Of a stretch of 64,000 nucleotides of DNA, positions 56,920-64,000 are shown in pieces; position 1 is the first letter of the stretch, and each line of letters begins with the position of its first letter. Made by a program: the position numbers and the translations under genes. The stretch is taken from positions 1 to 64,000 of the forward strand of contig JAURNY010000018.1 in assembly GCA_030829955.1 (NCBI GenBank), written 5' to 3'. The notes under the pieces were generated by a model. That model was not told where the DNA came from and made no database searches. It saw nothing but the letters and a program-made list of their open reading frames with translations. Source of the DNA: Gammaproteobacteria bacterium. Its GTDB lineage: Bacteria; Pseudomonadota; Gammaproteobacteria; Eutrophobiales; Eutrophobiaceae.

Positions 56920-57311
56920 GGAGGGAAATTCATATATATCGCAGTAAAGCGACCGGCTATTGTATTTAAATATTGTTTTTGAATTGAATAAGCTTCACGT
57001 TCTCGTTTTGCATGTAGATCACAGTTCATAGTGTGATACTCACCACTAATATCCTGTAGATAATGTGCAAGCTCATGGACGATAACACTGCGGGTGTAGG
57101 CATCGGTGTGACCATCCAGACGCTCATCTATGTAAATTGTGCCTTTATCGTTGTACCAAGCAACAACATCACATTTTTCATAGCCCGCACATGCATTTTC
57201 TATAAAAAATGAATATGGTTTGTAATCAATCTCGGGAGGGATACCCGGATGAGAATAACTCGATAATTTAACAGTCCAACTTAACAAGACTGCAAGTAAT
57301 TTTGCTTCCAT
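56907..57311 (-). CDS. Putative HExxH metallopeptidase (DUF6647-like)
   Basis: A 134-residue protein with a hydrophobic N-terminal segment (about 1-17) that may be a signal peptide. HELAH at residues 79-83, in VIVHELAHYLQ, is a zinc-metallopeptidase motif, followed by a conserved-looking CDLHAKREREAY that could give the third ligand (Glu). Four cysteines lie in the mature part. It fits the small secreted HExxH group DUF6647, but activity is unproven. The next gene overlaps it by 13 bp, so the two form a pair. Confidence 0.7.
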   Translation of the reverse strand: MEAKLLAVLLSWTVKLSSYSHPGIPPEIDYKPYSFFIENACAGYEKCDVVAWYNDKGTIYIDERLDGHTDAYTRSVIVHELAHYLQDISGEYHTMNCDLHAKREREAYSIQKQYLNTIAGRFTAIYMNFPPCVE

Positions 57312-57335
57312 AAGGATGCCTAGTGTAATAAATGG

Positions 57336-58547
57336 TCATATTTTTTGAAACACCAGGCAGGCATTGGTTCCACCAAAGCCAAAACTGTTAGACATGATGA
57401 CCGACATGTCTACATTATCCATTTTACTAGTGACTATTGGCATACCCTCAGCGTCAGCATCAACAGTTTCAATATTTAATGATGCGCCGATAAAACCATG
57501 CTCCTGCATTATCAAACTATAAATAGCTTCGTTAGCACCTGCAGCCCCTAATCCATGTCCGGTTTGTGATTTGGTTGCACTAATATGTGGAATGTTATCT
57601 TTAAATACTTCTTTAACTGCTTTTAATTCTGTGACGTCACCAGCTGGCGTGCTGGTTGCGTGTGCATTAATATAATTAACAGGGGCATTTATATCCTTCA
57701 TCGCAATTTGCATACAACGAGTTGCACCTTCACCAGATGGTTTTACCATATCAAATCCATCAGATGTCGCACCATAGCCTATGACTTCAGCATAAATACG
57801 CGCATTTCTGGATTTGGCATGTTCCAGTTCTTCGAGCACCAGTACACCTCCACCACCTGATATAACAAAGCCGTCTCGATTTGCATCATAAGGGCGGGAG
57901 GCTTTTTCGGGAGTGTCGTTGTACTTAGATGAGAGTGCGCCCATGCTGTCGAATAATAATGTTGAAGTCCAATGGAGTTCGTCACTACCGCCAGCAAAGA
58001 TCATTTTTTGTTTGCCTGCCTGAATAAGTTCATAGGCATTTCCAATACAATGCGCGCTGGTAGCACAGGCAGAGCTAATTGAATAATTTACGCCTTTGAT
58101 TTGATAAGCAACAGATAAACAGGCGCTATTGGTGCTTGCCATAATTCTGGGCACCATAGTCGGACCAACCTTGCGTGCACCGCGTTCTCGCATGGTATCG
58201 ATAGCTGCTTGCATATTGGCATTAGAACCACCACCGGAACCCACGATTAAACCAATCTCCGGATCAATAATTTCTTCTTCACTTAATGAAGCATCAGTCA
58301 TAGCTTCTTTCATGGCGAGATAAGCATAAGCTGCACTATCACCCATGAAGCGTTTTAGTTTGCGATCGATCAATGTATCAAGATCAATATTAATTGCACC
58401 ATGCACATGTGAACGAAAACCCAATTCTTCGTAGGTAGCAGAATGTTCAATACCCGATGTACCATTCTGTAATGAATTAAGTACTTCCGCTTTGTTATTG
58501 CCGATACTGGATATAATACCCAATCCAGTTACAACTACTCTTCTCAA
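57336..58547 (-). CDS. fabB: 3-oxoacyl-ACP synthase I (FabB)
   Basis: FabB elongates unsaturated acyl-ACP intermediates made by FabA. The Cys of the Cys-His-His triad is Cys161 in SISSACATSAHC, with histidines in NAHATSTPAGD and GHGLGAAG. I start it at the TTG at 58547, because AGGGAG stands seven bases upstream and MRRVVVTGLGIISSIG then matches E. coli; another TTG lies two codons earlier. It follows fabA by 11 bp, the classical unsaturated fatty acid operon. Confidence 0.95.
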   Translation of the reverse strand: MRRVVVTGLGIISSIGNNKAEVLNSLQNGTSGIEHSATYEELGFRSHVHGAINIDLDTLIDRKLKRFMGDSAAYAYLAMKEAMTDASLSEEEIIDPEIGLIVGSGGGSNANMQAAIDTMRERGARKVGPTMVPRIMASTNSACLSVAYQIKGVNYSISSACATSAHCIGNAYELIQAGKQKMIFAGGSDELHWTSTLLFDSMGALSSKYNDTPEKASRPYDANRDGFVISGGGGVLVLEELEHAKSRNARIYAEVIGYGATSDGFDMVKPSGEGATRCMQIAMKDINAPVNYINAHATSTPAGDVTELKAVKEVFKDNIPHISATKSQTGHGLGAAGANEAIYSLIMQEHGFIGASLNIETVDADAEGMPIVTSKMDNVDMSVIMSNSFGFGGTNACLVFQKI

Positions 58548-58558
58548 GATCAATCTCC

Positions 58559-59074
58559 CTAAAAATCCTCTGTTGAGGTAAATAGACCGACTCGTAAGTC
58601 TTCGGCATTATATATTTCTCTGCCATCAGCAAACATGGCGGCATCAGCTACTCCCATAACCAGTTTGCGTAACATAACTCGCCTCATATTGATTTCATAT
58701 CGAACCATTTTAATATCTGGAGTCACCTGACCTGTAAATTTAACATTACCTGCACCTAGAGCTCGACCTTTTCCTGGTGCACCAGACCAGGCGAGAAAAA
58801 AGCCGACCAGTTGCCACATAGCATCTAGTCCAAGACAGCCTGGCATCACAGGGTCACCCTCAAAATGACAGTCAAAAAACCAGAGATCAGAGTTAATGTC
58901 CAATTCGGCGATGATATGTCCTTTCCTGGCACTACCGCCGTTATCGTTAATTTCGACGATACGATCAAACATTAACATGGGGGGTAAAGGTAGCTGCGCA
59001 TTTCCTACCCCAAACATTTCTCCAAGCCCGCAGGCAAGCAATTCTTCTTTGGTAAAACTATTTTTCTTATTCAT
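58559..59074 (-). CDS. fabA: 3-hydroxydecanoyl-ACP dehydratase/isomerase (FabA)
   Basis: FabA dehydrates 3-hydroxydecanoyl-ACP and isomerises trans-2 to cis-3-decenoyl-ACP, the branch point to unsaturated fatty acids. The 171 residues put His70 and Asp84 at the same positions as in E. coli, within [17 protein letters not shown]. The fabA stop codon lies inside the fabB ribosome site (TAGGGAG). The FabA-FabB pair is typical of gammaproteobacteria. Confidence 0.96.
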   Translation of the reverse strand: MNKKNSFTKEELLACGLGEMFGVGNAQLPLPPMLMFDRIVEINDNGGSARKGHIIAELDINSDLWFFDCHFEGDPVMPGCLGLDAMWQLVGFFLAWSGAPGKGRALGAGNVKFTGQVTPDIKMVRYEINMRRVMLRKLVMGVADAAMFADGREIYNAEDLRVGLFTSTEDF

Positions 59075-59207
59075 TCTTGCAAGTATCTCATGCTAAGAGA
59101 CTTTTTTCCTGATCATTATTATGGATTGTTATTCTCAAGCGACGACGCTTGACAGTCAGTTGATGCCGATTAGACTTCACGCTTAGTTAATCATAAGGCT
59201 ATTTAGT

Positions 59208-60446
59208 ATGTCATCAAAATTTGGATCTCTCCCAAGAAAACAAACCGTTGCAGTCAAGGTTGGCTCAGTGATTGTCGGAGGTGGTCATCCTGTGGTTGTG
59301 CAATCCATGACTAATACCGATACAGCTGATGCTGATGCTACTGCAAAACAGGTACAGCATCTGGCGGCAGCTGGTTCTGAAATTGTCAGAATTACCGTGA
59401 ATACGCCTGAAGCAGCTGCCCAGGTTGCCAATATCCGGGAAAAACTGGATGCCGTTGGTTGTAGTGTGCCGTTAGTGGGTGATTTTCATTACAACGGACA
59501 TAAATTACTGACTGAGTATCCTGAATGCGCCGAAGTATTGGCAAAATACCGTATTAATCCGGGTAATGTAGGCTTTGGCCGTAAGAAAGATGATCAATTT
59601 GCGACGATGATTGAAAAGGCTATTGAATACAATAAACCCGTCAGGATAGGAGTGAACTGGGGTAGTCTGGATCAGGAACTCCTAACCGGAATGATGGATG
59701 ACAATGCTAAGCTGGCCGAGCCTTTAGATACAGAAGATGTGATGCGTGAGGCCTTGATTGTATCGGCGCTAAATAGTGCGGCTAAAGCAGAAGAGATTGG
59801 TTTAGGCAGAGACAAGATAATTTTGTCCTGCAAGGTTAGTGGAGTACAAAAATTAATAGCTGTCTATCGAGATTTATCAAATCGATGCGATTATGCCGTG
59901 CACCTGGGTTTAACTGAGGCTGGTATGGGATCAAAAGGTATAGTTGCTTCTACTGCGGCGATGGGAATGTTGTTGCAGGAGGGGATAGGCGATACGATTC
60001 GTGTGTCATTAACCCCTGAACCCAATGGTGATCGTGCAAAAGAAGTCATCGTTGCACAGGAGATTTTGCAAACTATGGGGTTACGTTCATTTAATCCACT
60101 TGTCACAGCTTGCCCCGGGTGTGGCCGTACTACCAGTACCGTATTTCAGGAGTTGGCAAATAATATTCAGGCCTATGTACGTAGTCAGATGCCGATCTGG
60201 CGTGAGAAATACAACGGCGTGGAAGAAATGAAGCTTGCTGTAATGGGATGCGTTGTAAATGGCCCGGGTGAAAGTAAACATGCCGATATCGGAATTAGCC
60301 TGCCTGGCACAGGTGAAGCACCATCTGCTCCCGTATTTATCGATGGAAAAAAAGTAATGACATTAAAAGGCGATAATATTGCAAATGATTTTCGTCAGAT
60401 TGTCGATGAGTATGTTGAAAAGCGTTATGCCAAGCATATCTGTTAA
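59208..60446 (+). CDS. ispG: 4-hydroxy-3-methylbut-2-enyl diphosphate synthase
   Basis: IspG is the 4Fe-4S enzyme of the MEP isoprenoid pathway that forms HMBPP from cyclic diphosphate. The 412 residues have the TIM-barrel part ([26 protein letters not shown]) and the C-terminal cluster part with ACPGCGRTT and [10 protein letters not shown]. It is longer than E. coli IspG (372), matching the 410-residue form found in several gammaproteobacteria. It stands alone after the fabA promoter region. Confidence 0.95.
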   Translation: MSSKFGSLPRKQTVAVKVGSVIVGGGHPVVVQSMTNTDTADADATAKQVQHLAAAGSEIVRITVNTPEAAAQVANIREKLDAVGCSVPLVGDFHYNGHKLLTEYPECAEVLAKYRINPGNVGFGRKKDDQFATMIEKAIEYNKPVRIGVNWGSLDQELLTGMMDDNAKLAEPLDTEDVMREALIVSALNSAAKAEEIGLGRDKIILSCKVSGVQKLIAVYRDLSNRCDYAVHLGLTEAGMGSKGIVASTAAMGMLLQEGIGDTIRVSLTPEPNGDRAKEVIVAQEILQTMGLRSFNPLVTACPGCGRTTSTVFQELANNIQAYVRSQMPIWREKYNGVEEMKLAVMGCVVNGPGESKHADIGISLPGTGEAPSAPVFIDGKKVMTLKGDNIANDFRQIVDEYVEKRYAKHIC

Positions 60447-61058
60447 TTATAGGATGTTTTCTATATTTAAATATCAATCAATCCTAGTGCTTACAATTTT
60501 CTATTTCAGCTTTTACCCATGCGGGTTAGGGTGATCTCATAAAAAACTATTTACAGAAGATGTAATAATACCGGCGCTGAAATACAAAGTTTATGACATA
60601 AAGAAGTTATCTATCGATAAAAATAAGCAGCTAACAAAACAGGCTTGACGCGCCATTATAATTACATGTGTGACAAACTTGGCATGGTGTATTTGTTTAT
60701 CGATGTGGATTCTCTGGATATTGAAAAATATTTATATTATCAGTTAGTTATGAAATTTTTCAACTAGTTGAAGAGCAGGAAAAATTGATTCTAAAAAGAT
60801 CCTATAGCCAGAACCACTAATTTGCTAAAATGGATTTTTGCAAGCAATGGCATCATATTTCACTATTTTAAAAGTGTGGTGTATTGCAATATTAGTTTTT
60901 ACTAGCCGATTTATAGAGTTACTAAATCATTGCAGTAGCGTTATTATATAGTTATAAAAAGACAAAATGTCTTAATTACAGAGTCAAACCAAGTCAAATA
61001 CTACTAATAATTAAATTGACCGGGAATTCATTAAATCAAATTAGAGAGATAAAAGTTT
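60447..61058. other. 612 bp gap between ispG and acs
   Basis: I find no gene relic here. A TATAAT box at about 60656 stands a few bases before an ATG opening a 33-codon frame (60665-60766) that resembles nothing. A direct repeat AGTCAAA (twice, near 60980-60997) and a weak AAGACA/TGTCTT hairpin (about 60960) lie closer to acs. The acs promoter must be in this stretch, but I cannot place it. Confidence 0.4.
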
Positions 61059-62996
61059 ATGTCAGTCGATAAATTATATTCAGTACCCGCAGACATCGCC
61101 GCAAATGCACATATTGATAAAACTAAATACGATGAGATGTATGAACGTTCAATTAACGATTCTGATGCGTTCTGGGCGGAACAAGCAGAAACATTTCTGG
61201 ATTGGGATAAAAAATGGGACAAGGTGCAGGAATGGGATTTCAAAACTGCCAATGTGAAATGGTTTGAAGGAGGCAAGCTGAACGTCAGTGCAAACTGTCT
61301 CGACCGTCATCTTGAGAAGCGAGGCGATCAGGTTGCGATTATCTGGGAAGGTGATGATCCACAAGAAGACAAACAAATTACTTATAGTGAATTACATGAG
61401 CAAGTTTGTCGTTTTGCCAATGCATTAAAAGCGGATGGTGTAAAAAAAGGCGATCGTGTGTGCTTATATATGCCCATGATTCCGGAAGCAGCCGTGGCAA
61501 TGCTTGCTTGTACACGTATTGGTGCTGTTCACTCAATCGTGTTTGGTGGTTTTTCACCTGATGCATTAAGTGATCGTGTTAATGACTCCGATTGTCAGGT
61601 GGTCATTACCGCTGACTATAGTTTACGAGGTAAAAAACAGATTCCACTTAAAGCTAACGCAGATAAAGCTTTGGCAAACTGCCCAAATGTTAGAACCTGT
61701 GTCGTTGTTAAGCGTACCGGTGGAGATATTGAATGGAACGAAGGACGTGATCGTTGGTATCACGAATTAGTAGATGCAGCTTCAACTGATTGTCCGGCTG
61801 AACAAATGGATGCAGAAGATCCATTGTTCATTCTTTATACATCAGGTTCGACCGGTAAACCTAAAGGCGTGCTTCATACAACTGGTGGTTACTTACTTTA
61901 CGCAGCGATTACGCATAAATATGTATTTGATTATCAGGAAGGGGATATTTACTGGTGTACAGCCGACGTTGGTTGGGTAACAGGTCACTCCTATATCGTT
62001 TATGGTCCTCTTGCGAATGGCGCTACCTCTGTCATGTTTGAGGGAGTTCCTACTTTTCCTGATGCCAGTCGTTTTTGGCAAGTTGTCGACAAATGGAAAG
62101 TAAACTCTTTTTACACTGCGCCAACGGCGATTCGTATGTTGATGGGCCAAGGTGATGACTTTGTTAAGAAAACTGATCGCAGTACGTTACGGATTCTTGG
62201 TTCTGTAGGTGAACCAATTAATCCTGAGGCCTGGGAGTGGTATCACAAGGTAGTGGGTAATGAAAAATGCCCAATCGTTGATACCTGGTGGCAAACAGAA
62301 ACGGGTGGCCATTTGATAACGCCTTTTCCAGGGGCAACTGTATTGAAACCTGGTTCAGCAACGAAACCATTTTTCGGTATTGAACCGTGTTTAGTTGATG
62401 ATCAAGGTAAAGAACTTGACGGCGCGACGGAAGGAGCTTTATGTATTAAGCGACCATGGCCGGGCATGATGCGAACTGTCTATGGTGATCATGATCGCTT
62501 TATCGAAACCTATTTCAAAATGTTTTCTGGTAAATATTTTAGTGGTGATGGTGCGCGTCGTGATAAAGATGGTTATTACTGGATCACTGGTCGTGTTGAT
62601 GACGTTATCAATGTTTCTGGTCATCGTATGGGAACAGCAGAAGTGGAAAGTGCACTGGTTCTTCACCCGGCAGTGGCTGAAGCAGCAGTAGTTGGTTATC
62701 CACATGATATTAAAGGTCAGGGAATCTATGCCTATGTCACTTTAATGAGTGGTCATGAATCTTCTGATGATTTGAAAAAAGAATTGGTTCAGCATGTACG
62801 TAAAGAGATTGGTCCAATTGCATCTCCTGATGTAATTCAATGGGCACCGGGCTTGCCAAAAACTCGTTCAGGTAAAATTATGCGCCGTATTTTGAGAAAG
62901 GTTGCGGCGAATGAGCTCGATAATCTTGGAGATACCAGTACGTTAGCAGAACCAGCTGTTGTTGACGATCTAATTGAAAATCGCGCAATTAGATAA
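61059..62996 (+). CDS. acs: Acetyl-CoA synthetase
   Basis: Acs activates acetate to acetyl-CoA via acetyl-AMP, releasing pyrophosphate. The 645 residues include the adenylate loop [15 protein letters not shown], the block [11 protein letters not shown], and the C-terminal [11 protein letters not shown] whose lysine is the site of regulatory acetylation in this family. GAGAGAT precedes the ATG. ppa follows 17 bp later and removes the pyrophosphate product. Confidence 0.96.
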   Translation: MSVDKLYSVPADIAANAHIDKTKYDEMYERSINDSDAFWAEQAETFLDWDKKWDKVQEWDFKTANVKWFEGGKLNVSANCLDRHLEKRGDQVAIIWEGDDPQEDKQITYSELHEQVCRFANALKADGVKKGDRVCLYMPMIPEAAVAMLACTRIGAVHSIVFGGFSPDALSDRVNDSDCQVVITADYSLRGKKQIPLKANADKALANCPNVRTCVVVKRTGGDIEWNEGRDRWYHELVDAASTDCPAEQMDAEDPLFILYTSGSTGKPKGVLHTTGGYLLYAAITHKYVFDYQEGDIYWCTADVGWVTGHSYIVYGPLANGATSVMFEGVPTFPDASRFWQVVDKWKVNSFYTAPTAIRMLMGQGDDFVKKTDRSTLRILGSVGEPINPEAWEWYHKVVGNEKCPIVDTWWQTETGGHLITPFPGATVLKPGSATKPFFGIEPCLVDDQGKELDGATEGALCIKRPWPGMMRTVYGDHDRFIETYFKMFSGKYFSGDGARRDKDGYYWITGRVDDVINVSGHRMGTAEVESALVLHPAVAEAAVVGYPHDIKGQGIYAYVTLMSGHESSDDLKKELVQHVRKEIGPIASPDVIQWAPGLPKTRSGKIMRRILRKVAANELDNLGDTSTLAEPAVVDDLIENRAIR

Positions 62997-63013
62997 TCAG
63001 GAATAATCATTAT

Positions 63014-63562
63014 ATGAATCTAGATAGGGTTACGGCTGGCAAGAATCCACCAGAAGAAGTCAATGTCATAATAGAAATTCCTATTCATGGGCCACCGGTC
63101 AAATATGAATTGGATAAGGAAACAGGTGCAATGTTTGTTGATCGTTTTCTTAATACTTCTATGCATTACCCATGTAATTATGGCTATATTCCAAAGACGT
63201 TGGCAAAAGATGGTGATCCAGTTGATGTAATCGTTATGACACCTGTCCCCATTATTCATGGTGCTGTTATAACTTGTCGTCCTATCGGTGTTTTGAAAAT
63301 GACTGATGAGGCAGGTGATGATAGTAAAGTGATGGTGGTGCCTATGGACAAGGTGTCTAAGTTTAGTCGTAATGTAGAATCCTACAATGATATTCAATTT
63401 GCGCTATTAAATCAGATTACTCATTTCTTTGAGCATTACAAAGATCTAGAGCCCAACAAATGGGTGAAGGTAGATGGTTGGTATGAGGCGGATGAAGCCA
63501 AGAAAGAAATTGTTGATGCCATGAATGCTTTTCAAAACTCTAAAGAGCAATTACATTACTAA
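63014..63562 (+). CDS. ppa: Inorganic pyrophosphatase (family I)
   Basis: Ppa hydrolyses pyrophosphate to phosphate and so pulls the Acs and biosynthetic reactions forward. The 182 residues have the soluble family I signature DGDPVDVIV with its metal aspartates, plus the EIP-x-K-type start (IIEIPIHGPPVKYEL, where the usual GS is changed) and HYPCNYGYIP. It is placed right after acs and is probably cotranscribed. Confidence 0.95.
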   Translation: MNLDRVTAGKNPPEEVNVIIEIPIHGPPVKYELDKETGAMFVDRFLNTSMHYPCNYGYIPKTLAKDGDPVDVIVMTPVPIIHGAVITCRPIGVLKMTDEAGDDSKVMVVPMDKVSKFSRNVESYNDIQFALLNQITHFFEHYKDLEPNKWVKVDGWYEADEAKKEIVDAMNAFQNSKEQLHY

Positions 63563-63653
63563 GTATTTAATTAATAAATGTTTTTTTTGCAAGTCTGGCT
63601 CTAGAGCTACTACGAGCAATTGTGGAATTTTTTTGCTAAAAAAATAATGTTGC

Positions 63654-63693
63654 ATTGCAGTATATTGCAGTGCATCATATGCACTTGTATTAT
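63654..63693 (+). promoter_or_regulatory. Phasin promoter with ATTGCAGT direct repeats
   Basis: TTGCAG (63665-63670), a 17 bp spacer and TATTAT (63688-63693) form a good -35/-10 pair. ATTGCAGT occurs twice, at 63654-63661 and 63664-63671, exactly 10 bp apart, and further TGCA tetramers flank it. PhaR-type repressors of phasin genes bind TGC/GCA-rich sites, so this is a candidate operator over the -35 box. Confidence 0.6.
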
Positions 63694-63727
63694 ATTTTTT
63701 GAATTTAGCAAAACGGAGATTACAGAA

Positions 63728-64000
63728 ATGCAAAACGAATTTTTCGAAAAAATGACTGAAGCTGGCAAGTCATCTTTCGCAACCATGCAAGCCTTTGGTG
63801 AAATCAATACCAAAGTGTTGAAAGAATTATCTGAGTTACAAATCAGTCTAGCCTCATACAGTATAGAGTCTGGTGTTGAATTGACCAAAACCTTAAGCAG
63901 CACTAAAGACTATAAGGGTTTTTTGTCAACCGAAGCTGAATTTGCCAGCGAATATGGTAACAAAATGATGGAATACGGTCGTAAAGCAGCTGACGTTATA
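63728..64000 (+). CDS. Phasin family protein (cut by the window end)
   Basis: The ATG at 63728, with CGGAG about 10 bases upstream, opens a helical, glutamate-rich protein still open after 91 codons at the window edge. FEKMTEAGKSSFATMQAFGE and the repeated helices with SYSIESGVELTK and EYGNKMMEYGRKAADV match the phasin (PhaP) family, which coats polyhydroxyalkanoate granules. acs and ppa upstream fit acetate flow into storage polymer. Confidence 0.82.
   Translation, partial: MQNEFFEKMTEAGKSSFATMQAFGEINTKVLKELSELQISLASYSIESGVELTKTLSSTKDYKGFLSTEAEFASEYGNKMMEYGRKAADVI

Noticed and set aside
60665-60766. Leaderless 33-codon gene behind a TATAAT box
   Set aside because: There is no -35 box at a proper distance, no similarity to anything, and the product is very short.

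Overview
The window is a 64 kb piece of an AT-rich chromosome from a gammaproteobacterium, probably an aquatic, respiratory one. The class assignment rests on typical gene content and gene order: lptD-surA-pdxA-rsmA, uvrA/MFS/ssb, fabA-fabB, apaG-apaH, lgt-thyA-folA, ubiK beside torF-glnK-amt, OxyR with its two redox cysteines, and ZapE. I cannot name a genus. I see no rRNA, tRNA, CRISPR array, prophage or intact insertion sequence. Most of the window is ordinary housekeeping sequence with short gaps.

Layout. 0-8 kb: a Do-type periplasmic protease and OxyR (tail to tail), a CbbY-like HAD phosphatase, rmuC with a radical SAM gene, a membrane metallopeptidase and zapE. 8-13 kb: sulfite reductase with its DUF934 partner, pyruvate kinase, and a YeeE/YedE pair that probably imports a sulfur compound. 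13-18 kb: ssb, an MFS carrier, uvrA and a PfkB kinase. 18-23 kb: malate synthase G and GTP-type PEP carboxykinase, which with acs, ppa and the phasin at 61-64 kb suggest growth on acetate and polyhydroxyalkanoate storage. 23-27 kb: lgt-thyA-folA, apaGH, and the decayed ends of a yifB/comM gene next to ubiK. 27-32 kb: a nitrogen-scavenging block (porin, glnK, amt, glnK, amt) behind a sigma-54 promoter with an upstream NtrC-type site. 32-36 kb: a double-CNB/rhodanese fusion, aroE, and TRAP membrane subunits without a binding protein. 36-47 kb: rsmA, pdxA, surA and lptD, an RND pump with an SDR gene, and yhbY. 47-53 kb: a short RnfB-like ferredoxin without a normal start codon, metG, apbC, dcd and cysG. 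53.6-57.3 kb: a small accessory island with several decaying genes around an unusual LexA. 57-64 kb: fabB, fabA, ispG, acs, ppa and the start of a phasin gene that runs off the end.

The most interesting points are these. A LexA-family gene has three helically phased GTTC/GAAC half-sites just before its start; they include the GTTC-N7-GTTC arrangement known from alphaproteobacteria. The RnfB-like gene lies in the same frame as metG, directly after its stop, with no ATG, GTG or TTG start. There is a compact nitrogen-regulated block with two glnK-amt pairs. At least four gene relics (yifB/comM, a cation:proton antiporter, DUF4404, and a lysine-rich secreted protein) and one secreted-protein gene broken at a T8 run can still be read in sequence that would otherwise look empty. 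No clear new multi-gene system is present.
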